From an uncultured bacterium (GTDB lineage Bacteria > Bacillota > Clostridia > Lachnospirales > Lachnospiraceae), in the NCBI GenBank assembly GCA_937916345.1, contig CALFUE010000104.1, positions 1 through 5,435 of the forward strand: a stretch of 5,435 nucleotides of DNA, read 5' to 3'. The notes under the pieces are model-generated. The model was not told the origin of the DNA. It saw nothing but the letters and a program-made list of their open reading frames with translations, and did not search any database. Position numbers and translations under genes: made by a program. How positions within the stretch are numbered: position 1 is the stretch's first letter; the number at the start of each line of letters is the position of its first letter. Positions 1 through 4,979 of this stretch are shown one piece after another.

Positions 1-35
1 CTACACTCTTTCCCTACACGACGCTCTTCCGATCT
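1..35 (+). other. Residual Illumina TruSeq adapter (not genomic)
   Basis: These 35 bases match the 3' end of the Illumina universal adapter / read 1 primer, ending in the characteristic GCTCTTCCGATCT. Genomic sequence begins at 36. The reading frame of the next gene happens to stay open through the adapter, so an automatic caller could extend the protein into it. The expected Gly before the His-Ser-Lys-Gly-Gly motif is replaced by an adapter-encoded Ser, which supports a library artefact. The match is from memory of the adapter sequence, which I know well. Confidence 0.97.
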
Positions 36-620
36 CATTCAAAGGGCGGTAATCTGGCTGTATTTGCGGCGGCATTCTGCGACGGCGCCGTGAGAGAACG
101 TGTGAGAGCTGTCTATTCCAATGACGGACCGGGTTTTAATGATGTAATAATAGAGAAGAATGAATATAGAAATATAGTGCCGAAGGTTAGATCCATAATA
201 CCGGATTCCTCTGTGGTGGGACTCTTTTTGTCCACAGTCGAAAAAAAGAAGATAATAAAGAGTTCTGCTCCCAACGGCTTCTCTCAGCATAATGCCTACA
301 CATGGCTTGTGTTGGGGGATCACTTCGAGGAGGCTGACACACAGACGGGCGAAAGCATCCTGTTTGATGAGACCTTAAAGAACTGGCTGGCATCACTGGA
401 CAATGAGCAGAAGGGTATCTTTATAACCACCTTTTTTGATCTGCTTGAGGCCTCGGGCGCCACTACCATGAACGAGATAGCGGACAACAAGCTGGCTGTT
501 CTCACTACAATATTTAAGGCGGGGATAGGACTCCCCGCCGAAAAACAAAAGGTGATCAGACAAGCTCTGAAGAATTTTGCTTCCGCCACCATCGCGGCGC
601 GGAACAGTCAGAAATCATGA
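36..620 (+). CDS. Mbeg1-like (DUF2974) alpha/beta-hydrolase family protein, 5'-truncated
   Basis: The 194 visible residues are the C-terminal part of a DUF2974/Mbeg1-like protein, a family related to lipases whose substrate is not established. The fragment opens at the nucleophile elbow, HSKGGNLAVFAA (residues 1-12), where Ser2 would be the nucleophile of a G-H-S-K-G-G motif whose first Gly was lost to the adapter. The conserved NDGPGF block follows at residues 29-34. A QHNAYTW segment (84-90) places His85 as the likely catalytic His, and Asp57 in PDSSVVG is a possible acid; both assignments are inference. There is no signal peptide or membrane segment in the visible part. Family members are usually about 350-400 residues, so roughly half is missing upstream. 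The GTG at 90 is not the true start, because it would remove the active-site motif. The gene ends in TGA directly against the convergent HD-GYP gene and is followed by a terminator hairpin. Confidence 0.85.
   Translation, partial: HSKGGNLAVFAAAFCDGAVRERVRAVYSNDGPGFNDVIIEKNEYRNIVPKVRSIIPDSSVVGLFLSTVEKKKIIKSSAPNGFSQHNAYTWLVLGDHFEEADTQTGESILFDETLKNWLASLDNEQKGIFITTFFDLLEASGATTMNEIADNKLAVLTTIFKAGIGLPAEKQKVIRQALKNFASATIAARNSQKS
518..539. other. GC-rich hairpin inside the DUF2974 coding region
   Basis: A perfect 8-bp stem (518-525 with 532-539, GGCGGGGA / TCCCCGCC) encloses a 6-base loop. It lies in the codons for a Gly-Ile-Gly-Leu-Pro segment. Read on the minus strand, it sits about 80 bases past the stop codon of the convergent HD-GYP gene and is followed by TTAAATATT, a weak U-rich run. 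It may therefore help end that gene's transcript; equally it may be only a by-product of codon choice. Confidence 0.4.
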
Positions 621-1784
621 TCACTTACGGGCTTTCGCAAAGCCCTTTCTTATTTTCTCCGCTGCAATGGTCAGATCCGGATCCGGAACGAACTGTTTGA
701 GCGTCTCCTCATCGAAATCGTATCTCTGATCCATGAATTCCATAACATCCGCGATCTCAAGAACACCTCTGGTCTTTGCCTCTGACAGATCTATGAGCTG
801 ATTGGTTGCAAGGTCGAGCAGTACCGGCCTGTCGGGATCGTCGTCGGCATCGTACAGCACGATGGCGGGAGTTTTTGTGTTGAGCCTGATGCTCTGGCCG
901 GGAGACACAATCTCGATGGCCTCGCCCAAGGCGCGAACGATCCGTTTGTCATAGAGGATCGACTGATCTTTCATGTGATGGTAGGCGGCTATGGCGCTCT
1001 CAGGAGAGTGGGTCAGGCTCATGGCGGTCATGCGGTCATATTTGTCCGCGACCATCAGAACCTTTGTCAGCTCCTGCCACTTGGAGGTGTCCAGGGTGGG
1101 ATCCTCGACTCTGTTTATCTGAAGAGATTCCCGGAGCACCTGAAGTGTCACGCCGCTGAGCAGATAGGGGTTGGTATCCGGCTTGATCAGCTCGAAGGCC
1201 TTGCGCCTGTACTGTTCCACGCTGACGGTATCGGCAGCGCTCCACTCATCCTCGGGCTTAGAAGTCACCTGCCTCGGAAGATATAGATAGCCGAAATCCG
1301 CAAGCAGCGCGGCTGCCGCCAAATCTCTGATCCTTGCAGTGGAAAGCCCCATTTTTCCTGCGATCATGGCGCAGAGGATGGCGGTACAGACAGAGTGCTT
1401 GTAGATATAGTCCTCAGTGCCTCGTATCAGCTGGGTGAAGGGGATGGGGGAATGGTCAGTGCCGTAATTCTCCGTGATCTCAGCCACCATCTCAAAAAAA
1501 TCCGGAAGCATCCGTCCTTTAGAGATAGCGACGAGGCAGTCTCTGAGGGTAAACAGATATTTGGTCTGCAGCATCTCAAGGAGCCGCTGTTCATCTGAGA
1601 TCGGGGGCAGGGGCTCTGCCGCGTCGAGGACGAAAACGCCGATGAGGTTGAAATTGCCGATGTTCTTTATGGTCTGGTCATTCAGAATGAGACCTCTGTC
1701 GTAGAGAAGCACGCCTTTTTTGTTGTAGATGGGACGCGCCAGCCTCATGCCGGGGTTTAAGTTTTCTATGGTATAAAATTTCAT
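621..1784 (-). CDS. Degenerate HD-GYP domain protein, probably catalytically inactive
   Basis: This 387-residue cytoplasmic protein has the layout of a stand-alone HD-GYP protein. It has an N-terminal beta-rich segment (MKFYTIENLNPGMRLARPIY, 1-20), an HD-type helical domain from about 120, and a typical C-terminal tail (SPGQSIRLNT, then DRPVLLDL). Active HD-GYP enzymes hydrolyse cyclic di-GMP using H...HD...H...HH...D ligands and a GYP motif. Here His130 (KHSV) and Asp247 (VADKYDRMT) remain. HD has become Ala162-Asp163 with Lys changed to Tyr in the usual HDIGK, the HHE position reads Arg218-Glu-Ser, and no GYP is present. A phosphodiesterase role is therefore unlikely; a nucleotide- or partner-binding role is inferred. 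The start at 1784 has an AAGGAGA site 7 bases upstream. A longer reading from 1841 would begin upstream of the promoter. Its TGA abuts the stop of the convergent gene. Confidence 0.85.
   Translation of the reverse strand: MKFYTIENLNPGMRLARPIYNKKGVLLYDRGLILNDQTIKNIGNFNLIGVFVLDAAEPLPPISDEQRLLEMLQTKYLFTLRDCLVAISKGRMLPDFFEMVAEITENYGTDHSPIPFTQLIRGTEDYIYKHSVCTAILCAMIAGKMGLSTARIRDLAAAALLADFGYLYLPRQVTSKPEDEWSAADTVSVEQYRRKAFELIKPDTNPYLLSGVTLQVLRESLQINRVEDPTLDTSKWQELTKVLMVADKYDRMTAMSLTHSPESAIAAYHHMKDQSILYDKRIVRALGEAIEIVSPGQSIRLNTKTPAIVLYDADDDPDRPVLLDLATNQLIDLSEAKTRGVLEIADVMEFMDQRYDFDEETLKQFVPDPDLTIAAEKIRKGFAKARK
629..656 (+). terminator. Intrinsic terminator for the DUF2974 gene, inside the opposing CDS
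   Basis: A 7-bp perfect stem (GGGCTTT at 629-635, AAAGCCC at 639-645) with a 3-base CGC loop is followed on the plus strand by TTTCTTATTTT (646-656). It starts 9 bases after the TGA of the plus-strand gene. Downstream on the minus strand there is no T run, so it should act in the plus direction only. It also encodes the last residues (Gly-Phe-Ala-Lys region) of the convergent HD-GYP protein. Confidence 0.75.
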
Positions 1785-1791
1785 GGAAATA

Positions 1792-1798
1792 TCTCCTT
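1792..1798 (-). promoter_or_regulatory. Ribosome binding site fixing the HD-GYP start
   Basis: On the minus strand AAGGAGA lies 7 bases upstream of the ATG at 1784. It decides between this start, giving MKFYTIENL, and the 19-residue longer in-frame start at 1841, which has no such site and lies upstream of the predicted -10 box. Confidence 0.85.
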
Positions 1799-1807
1799 TA
1801 ATAGAGA

Positions 1808-1836
1808 AGTATAACACGCCGCCGTTCACAGCGCAA
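1808..1836 (-). promoter_or_regulatory. Predicted sigma-A promoter of the HD-GYP gene
   Basis: Read on the minus strand, an extended -10, TGTTATACT (1808-1816, hexamer TATACT at 1808-1813), is preceded after 17 bases by TTGCGC (1831-1836). The -35 matches consensus at only 3 of 6 bases, which the TGn extension could compensate. Transcription would begin near 1801 and give a leader of under 20 bases with the ribosome site at its start. Confidence 0.6.
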
Positions 1837-1844
1837 TACACTTA

Positions 1845-1867
1845 CAGCACACAACGTGTGCGTGCTG
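1845..1867. promoter_or_regulatory. Nested palindrome between divergent promoters, candidate operator
   Basis: CAGCAC (1845-1850) and GTGCTG (1862-1867) form an outer inverted repeat. Inside and overlapping it, GCACAC (1847-1852) and GTGTGC (1856-1861) pair around a 3-base AAC centre. The element lies just upstream of both predicted promoters, about 8 bases from the minus-strand -35 and 26 from the plus-strand -35. It does not precede a T run in either direction, so a regulator binding site fits better than a terminator. No known regulator motif is recognised. Confidence 0.45.
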
Positions 1868-1876
1868 CGTATCAAG

Positions 1877-1904
1877 GTCGGGATAAATACTTTTTGACCC
1901 CGAC
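1877..1904. promoter_or_regulatory. GTCGGG-N16-CCCGAC inverted repeat overlapping the -35 box
   Basis: The perfect 6-base arms GTCGGG (1877-1882) and CCCGAC (1899-1904) are separated by 16 bases. The right arm overlaps the last base of the plus-strand -35 hexamer and the first spacer bases, so a protein bound here would block RNA polymerase. Six-base arms can occur by chance, so this is a candidate only. Confidence 0.35.
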
Positions 1905-1922
1905 ATCATTATATAGTAGAAT
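1894..1922 (+). promoter_or_regulatory. Sigma-A promoter of the PH-domain/reductase unit
   Basis: TTGACC (1894-1899) and TAGAAT (1917-1922) are separated by 17 bases; each hexamer matches consensus at 5 of 6 positions. Transcription would begin near 1929, about 25 bases before the ATG at 1954, leaving room for the AAAAGGAGGG ribosome site (1937-1946). Confidence 0.8.
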
Positions 1923-1953
1923 AAGCAAAATGTAAGAAAAGGAGGGACACACT

Positions 1954-2370
1954 ATGTCTGTAATTTTGGATAATTCCGCAGTAAAAAACCTGGAGATCAA
2001 GTGGCGGGACAGAAAGCGTACGATTTTCGGCCTGCCCTGGTCTTTTACGGTATATACACTGGATGAGGAGGCACTCCACATCAAAAAAGGCTTGTTTAAT
2101 GTCAGAATCGATGACATCAAGCTTTATCGTATCCTCGACATGACCCTGGAGCGCAGCTTTGGTCAGAGACTCTTCGGACTGGGCACCATACATTGCTGCT
2201 CATCAGACAAGACCGCAAAGGATTTTAATATCATCAGCGTAACCAGATCAGATGAGGTAGTAGCCCTGCTTTCCCGTCTGGTTGAGGATGCGCGCGACAA
2301 AAAGAGAGTCGCCAGCCGTGAGTTTATGATGGATTCATACGACAACGATGAGGGCAGCGATGAAGTATAG
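1954..2370 (+). CDS. Small bacterial PH-domain protein
   Basis: This 138-residue protein has the pattern of a single bacterial pleckstrin-homology-like (bPH) domain. It opens with an aromatic beta-strand segment around WRDRKRTIFGLPWSFTVYTL (17-36). Then comes L-H-I-K-K-G-L-F (41-48), I-D-D-I-K-L-Y-R-I (52-60), and the F-G-Q-R-L-F-G-L-G-T-I turn (69-79), with a helix near the end (about 100-116). It has no signal peptide or membrane span, so it should be cytoplasmic; ligand and partner are unknown. The last dozen residues are rich in Asp and Glu, partly because they are read from bases shared with the next gene's start. A strong AAGGAGGG site lies 7 bases before the ATG and a good promoter precedes it. 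The stop overlaps the next gene by 11 bases, so the two are probably translationally coupled. Confidence 0.8.
   Translation: MSVILDNSAVKNLEIKWRDRKRTIFGLPWSFTVYTLDEEALHIKKGLFNVRIDDIKLYRILDMTLERSFGQRLFGLGTIHCCSSDKTAKDFNIISVTRSDEVVALLSRLVEDARDKKRVASREFMMDSYDNDEGSDEV
2350..2353 (+). promoter_or_regulatory. Ribosome binding site of the reductase, inside the PH gene
   Basis: GAGG, 6 bases before the ATG at 2360, lies within the last codons of the upstream gene. Together with the 11-base overlap it favours re-initiation by ribosomes that have just finished the PH protein. It selects the 2360 start over 2348. Confidence 0.55.
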
Positions 2371-3541
2371 GAAGGATCGTAATGGCGAGGATATATCGAT
2401 CCTCGGCTATGGCTGTATGCGTTTCACAAAAAAAGGCGGCCGCATTGATCTGGACAAAGCTGAAAGTGAGATCATGACCGCTATCGAAAGCGGCGTTAAT
2501 TATTTCGATACGGCTTATATCTATCCCGGAAGTGAGGAGGCTCTGGGAAAGATCCTGACAAAGAACAATGCCAGAGACCGCGTAAAGATCGCGACAAAGC
2601 TTCCTCAGTATCTGATAAACGGCCGGGATTCCATCGAAAAGTATTTTAAGGAGCAAAAAAAGAGACTGCAGACAGACTACATCGATTACTATCTGATGCA
2701 CATGCTGACGGATGTGGCCTCCTGGGAAAAGCTGGAAAAGCTCGGCATAAAAAATTGGATCAAAGAGAAAAAGGAATCCGGAGCTGTCCGAAACATCGGT
2801 TTCTCCTTCCACGGAAATACGGAGATGTTTTTGCGGATACTTGACGCCTACGACTGGGATTTTTGCCAGATCCAGTATAATTACATGGACGAGAATTCCC
2901 AGGCCGGAAGGGTGGGATTGGAGACAGCCTGCGAGAGGGGAATCCCGGTCATCATTATGGAACCTTTGCGGGGAGGCAAGCTGGTAAATATGCTTCCCTA
3001 TAAGGCGCGCTCCATTATGAGCAAGCATCCGAGGAATTGGAGTCCGGCAGAGTGGGCTCTGCGCTGGCTGTGGGATCAGCCGGGAGTGACCTGTGTCCTC
3101 TCGGGAATGAACAGTCTCGAAATGCTGAAGGAAAATGTTCGAATAGCGTCAGTTGTCGAGCCGGGATGTCTGAAACAAAAGGATCGGGCGTGTCTGGAGA
3201 TCATAAAATCACTTATAAACGAAAAAATGAAGGTGGGCTGCACCGAGTGCAGGTACTGCGTGCCCTGTCCAAAAGGCGTGGATATTCCCGGACTTTTTCG
3301 ATGCTACAATGAGATGTATATTGAGAACAAAATGGCGGGGCGCAGGGAATATTTCCAGGCTGTGGGACTGCGCAGAGAGGCGGCCTTTGCCACGGCGTGT
3401 ATAGGGTGTGGCAAGTGCGAGTCACACTGTCCGCAGCATCTTGAGATCCGCGAATTGATCAAAGAGGCGGATAAGGAAGTGAGACCGCTCTATTACCGTC
3501 CGGTGTACGCGGCAGCCCGTAGATTCATGAAACTAACCTGA
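2360..3541 (+). CDS. Aldo/keto reductase with two C-terminal 4Fe-4S motifs (COG1453 type)
   Basis: This 393-residue oxidoreductase has an N-terminal aldo/keto reductase barrel (1 to about 280) and a ferredoxin-like tail. The start of the barrel reads MKYRKDRNGEDISILGYGCM. The catalytic tetrad is complete: Asp50 and Tyr55 (YFDTAYIY), Lys80 (ATKLP) and His114 (YYLMH). The tail carries CTECRYCVPCP (Cys294, 297, 300, 303) and CIGCGKCESHCP (Cys347, 350, 353, 357), enough for two 4Fe-4S clusters, which suggests electron transfer between the clusters and a nicotinamide cofactor. Members occur widely in anaerobes; the substrate is not known. I chose the ATG at 2360 because GAGG at 2350-2353 lies 6 bases upstream. 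The in-frame ATG at 2348 has no such site and adds four residues before the conserved start. It overlaps the PH gene by 11 bases and probably shares its promoter. Confidence 0.9.
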   Translation: MKYRKDRNGEDISILGYGCMRFTKKGGRIDLDKAESEIMTAIESGVNYFDTAYIYPGSEEALGKILTKNNARDRVKIATKLPQYLINGRDSIEKYFKEQKKRLQTDYIDYYLMHMLTDVASWEKLEKLGIKNWIKEKKESGAVRNIGFSFHGNTEMFLRILDAYDWDFCQIQYNYMDENSQAGRVGLETACERGIPVIIMEPLRGGKLVNMLPYKARSIMSKHPRNWSPAEWALRWLWDQPGVTCVLSGMNSLEMLKENVRIASVVEPGCLKQKDRACLEIIKSLINEKMKVGCTECRYCVPCPKGVDIPGLFRCYNEMYIENKMAGRREYFQAVGLRREAAFATACIGCGKCESHCPQHLEIRELIKEADKEVRPLYYRPVYAAARRFMKLT

Positions 3542-3546
3542 TTATA

Positions 3547-3636
3547 GGAAACGAACAAAATAGTTGCATTCCGGTCGTTTCCCGCGCCGGATTTTGGCGG
3601 CTGAAAGCCGCATATTTCCCTGCAAAATCCGTGCGC
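3547..3636. repeat. Structured intergenic element, probably a dispersed Lachnospiraceae repeat
   Basis: Nearly the whole gap before larC folds. Stem 1 is a perfect 8-bp pair, GGAAACGA (3547-3554) with TCGTTTCC (3575-3582), around a 20-base loop. Stem 2 pairs GCGC plus CGGATTTTG (3584-3596) with CAAAATCCG plus GCGC (3623-3636): 13 bp with one bulged T at 3632. It encloses a 6-bp hairpin, GCGGCT-GAA-AGCCGC (3597-3611). On the minus strand a frame reads MRLSAAKIRRGKRPECNYF. I recall near-identical short predicted proteins from Lachnospiraceae genomes, the usual trace of a dispersed non-coding repeat; that is memory, not a search. There is no T run after stem 2, only ATATTT after the inner hairpin, so a terminator role would be weak. 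As the larC leader it could also affect larC expression. It does not match a riboswitch I know. Confidence 0.55.
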
Positions 3637-3655
3637 ATCCTCGAAGGAGATACTT

Positions 3656-4978
3656 ATGAAAAAAGTGTTATATATTGAGAGCACGGCGGGTATCAGCGGA
3701 GATATGTCCGTGGCGGCATTGATCGACCTCGGCGCATCCTTCGATGAGATCAGGCGTGTCATAAATTCCATCGGTATAGAAGGCTTTACCCTCTCATACG
3801 ACAGAGTAAAAAAAGCGGGTCTGGATTGCGGCAGCTTTTCCGTGAATCTGGATGGCGCCCATGAAAACCATGATCATGACATGGAATATCTCCATGGTCA
3901 TGATAATGATTACGCTCATGATCACGCTCATGACCATGGTCATGACTGCTGTCATGAGCATAATGATCATCATGACCATAATAAAGATCACGGTCATCAC
4001 CACGAGCACCGCAGTCTTTCTGATGTTTCAGGGATAATCGATGGCGCCGATACCTCTGCTGAGGTCAAAGATCTTGCAAAAAAAATATTCGGCATAGTGG
4101 CTCAGGCCGAGAGCACCGCCCATGGAGTGCCTGTATCGGAAGTACATTTCCATGAGGTTGGAGCCGTGGATTCCATCGCGGATATATTGGCATTTTCCGT
4201 GGCTTTTAGAGAGCTTGGCATCACGGATGTCATTGTGCCATATCTCACGGAGGGCCGGGGGACAGTGCGCTGTCAGCACGGTATACTTCCTGTTCCGGTG
4301 CCCGCCACTTCAAACATCATTGCGGCAGAGAATATGCCTCTTCATATCATGAATACAGAAGGCGAGTTCGTCACTCCCACGGGAGCTGCCATAGCCTGCG
4401 CCGTATGCACATCCCATGAGCTACCCGACACCTTTAGGATCAAAAAGACAGGCATCGGAGCCGGAAAGCGGAACTACGAAAGACCCGGCATCCTGCGAAT
4501 GATGATAATAGAGGATGAGTCGTACACTGCTAATACGGACGATTCTTTGGATATCGGCTATGTATACAAGCTTGAGACCAATATTGATGATGCCACCGGT
4601 GAGTCATTAGGCCTTTGCATGGAGCTTTTGATGCAGGCAGGAGCGTATGATGTACATTTCGTCCCTGTATACATGAAAAAGAACAGGCCGGGTGTAGTGC
4701 TGTATGTGATATGTTCGGAGGAGTCGCTGCCTGAAATGGAACGGATAATCTATTTGAACACGACTACCATCGGTATCAGACGTCTTCGCATGGAGCGCAG
4801 CTGCCTGAACCGCAGGAGTGATGTGAGAAATACATCCCTCGGAGAAGTTCGGGTAAAGGTGTGTGAGCTTTACGGAGAGGAGAGTATATATCCTGAGTAC
4901 GAGTCACTGCGGGATATCTGTGAAAAAAGGGGTTTAGGCTATACCGAGGTTTATAAAAAAGTATTACAGGAGATATGA
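3656..4978 (+). CDS. larC: Nickel-pincer cofactor biosynthesis protein LarC, single-chain, His-rich insert
   Basis: LarC (DUF111 family) is a CTP-dependent nickel insertase (cyclometallase). It forms the carbon-nickel and sulfur-nickel bonds of the nickel-pincer nucleotide, the cofactor of lactate racemase and related enzymes. The 440-residue protein shows the N-terminal STAGISGDM motif (9-17), VHFHEVGAVDSIADI (163-177), a TPTGAAI segment in the middle, and the C-terminal TNIDDATGE block (308-316) of the nucleotide-binding half. In Lactobacillus plantarum the two halves are larC1 and larC2, joined by frameshifting; here one uninterrupted frame encodes both. Residues 69-118 hold 20 His, 10 Asp and a Cys pair (98-99), probably for binding or buffering nickel. 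AAGGAG lies 6 bases before the ATG. No convincing promoter was found in the structured 114-base gap upstream. larB follows after one base, indicating co-transcription. Confidence 0.95.
   Translation: MKKVLYIESTAGISGDMSVAALIDLGASFDEIRRVINSIGIEGFTLSYDRVKKAGLDCGSFSVNLDGAHENHDHDMEYLHGHDNDYAHDHAHDHGHDCCHEHNDHHDHNKDHGHHHEHRSLSDVSGIIDGADTSAEVKDLAKKIFGIVAQAESTAHGVPVSEVHFHEVGAVDSIADILAFSVAFRELGITDVIVPYLTEGRGTVRCQHGILPVPVPATSNIIAAENMPLHIMNTEGEFVTPTGAAIACAVCTSHELPDTFRIKKTGIGAGKRNYERPGILRMMIIEDESYTANTDDSLDIGYVYKLETNIDDATGESLGLCMELLMQAGAYDVHFVPVYMKKNRPGVVLYVICSEESLPEMERIIYLNTTTIGIRRLRMERSCLNRRSDVRNTSLGEVRVKVCELYGEESIYPEYESLRDICEKRGLGYTEVYKKVLQEI
3860..4009 (+). repeat. larC: Low-complexity His/Asp repeat within larC
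   Basis: This stretch encodes the 50-residue metal-binding-like insert (residues 69-118). The DNA is built from imperfect CATGAN units (His-Asp), so it contains many near-palindromes such as CATGATCATG and reads similarly on both strands. That explains the Met/Ile-rich false frames there on either strand. Such repeats can expand or contract by slippage, so insert length is likely to vary between strains. Confidence 0.85.
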
Positions 4979-4979
4979 T

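Noticed and set aside
975..1286. Plus-strand 103-residue frame inside the HD-GYP gene
   Set aside because: It is antisense to a recognisable HD-GYP domain and has no promoter or ribosome site of its own.
1785..1841. Longer N-terminus for the HD-GYP protein starting at 1841
   Set aside because: It would start upstream of the predicted -10 box, has no ribosome site, and adds residues before the typical MKFYTIENL start, which has an ideal AAGGAGA.
1877..1904. NikR-type operator, because of the 16-base spacing between arms
   Set aside because: The arms (GTCGGG/CCCGAC) do not resemble the GTATGA/TCATAC arms of NikR sites, and the downstream genes are not nickel genes.
2324..3028. Minus-strand 234-residue frame
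   Set aside because: It lies opposite the reductase, whose catalytic tetrad is complete on the plus strand; no family is recognisable in the antisense frame.
3542..3655. Nickel/cobalt (NiCo) or other known riboswitch controlling larC
   Set aside because: No conserved core of a riboswitch I know could be matched, and the repeat-like character gives another explanation. A covariance-model scan would decide.
3493..3771. Minus-strand 92-residue frame through the larC leader
   Set aside because: It overlaps the ends of two solid genes, has no good ribosome site, and its middle is the translation of the structured repeat.
3860..4009. Tandem repeat resembling a CRISPR array
   Set aside because: Units are short codon-level repeats without unique spacers of fixed length, lying inside a conserved coding frame.
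3794..4037. Met/Ile/Val-rich open frames on both strands across the His repeat, resembling small membrane proteins
   Set aside because: They are shadows of the CATGAN repeat encoding the His/Asp insert of larC. They lack ribosome sites, and larC is well conserved on both sides.
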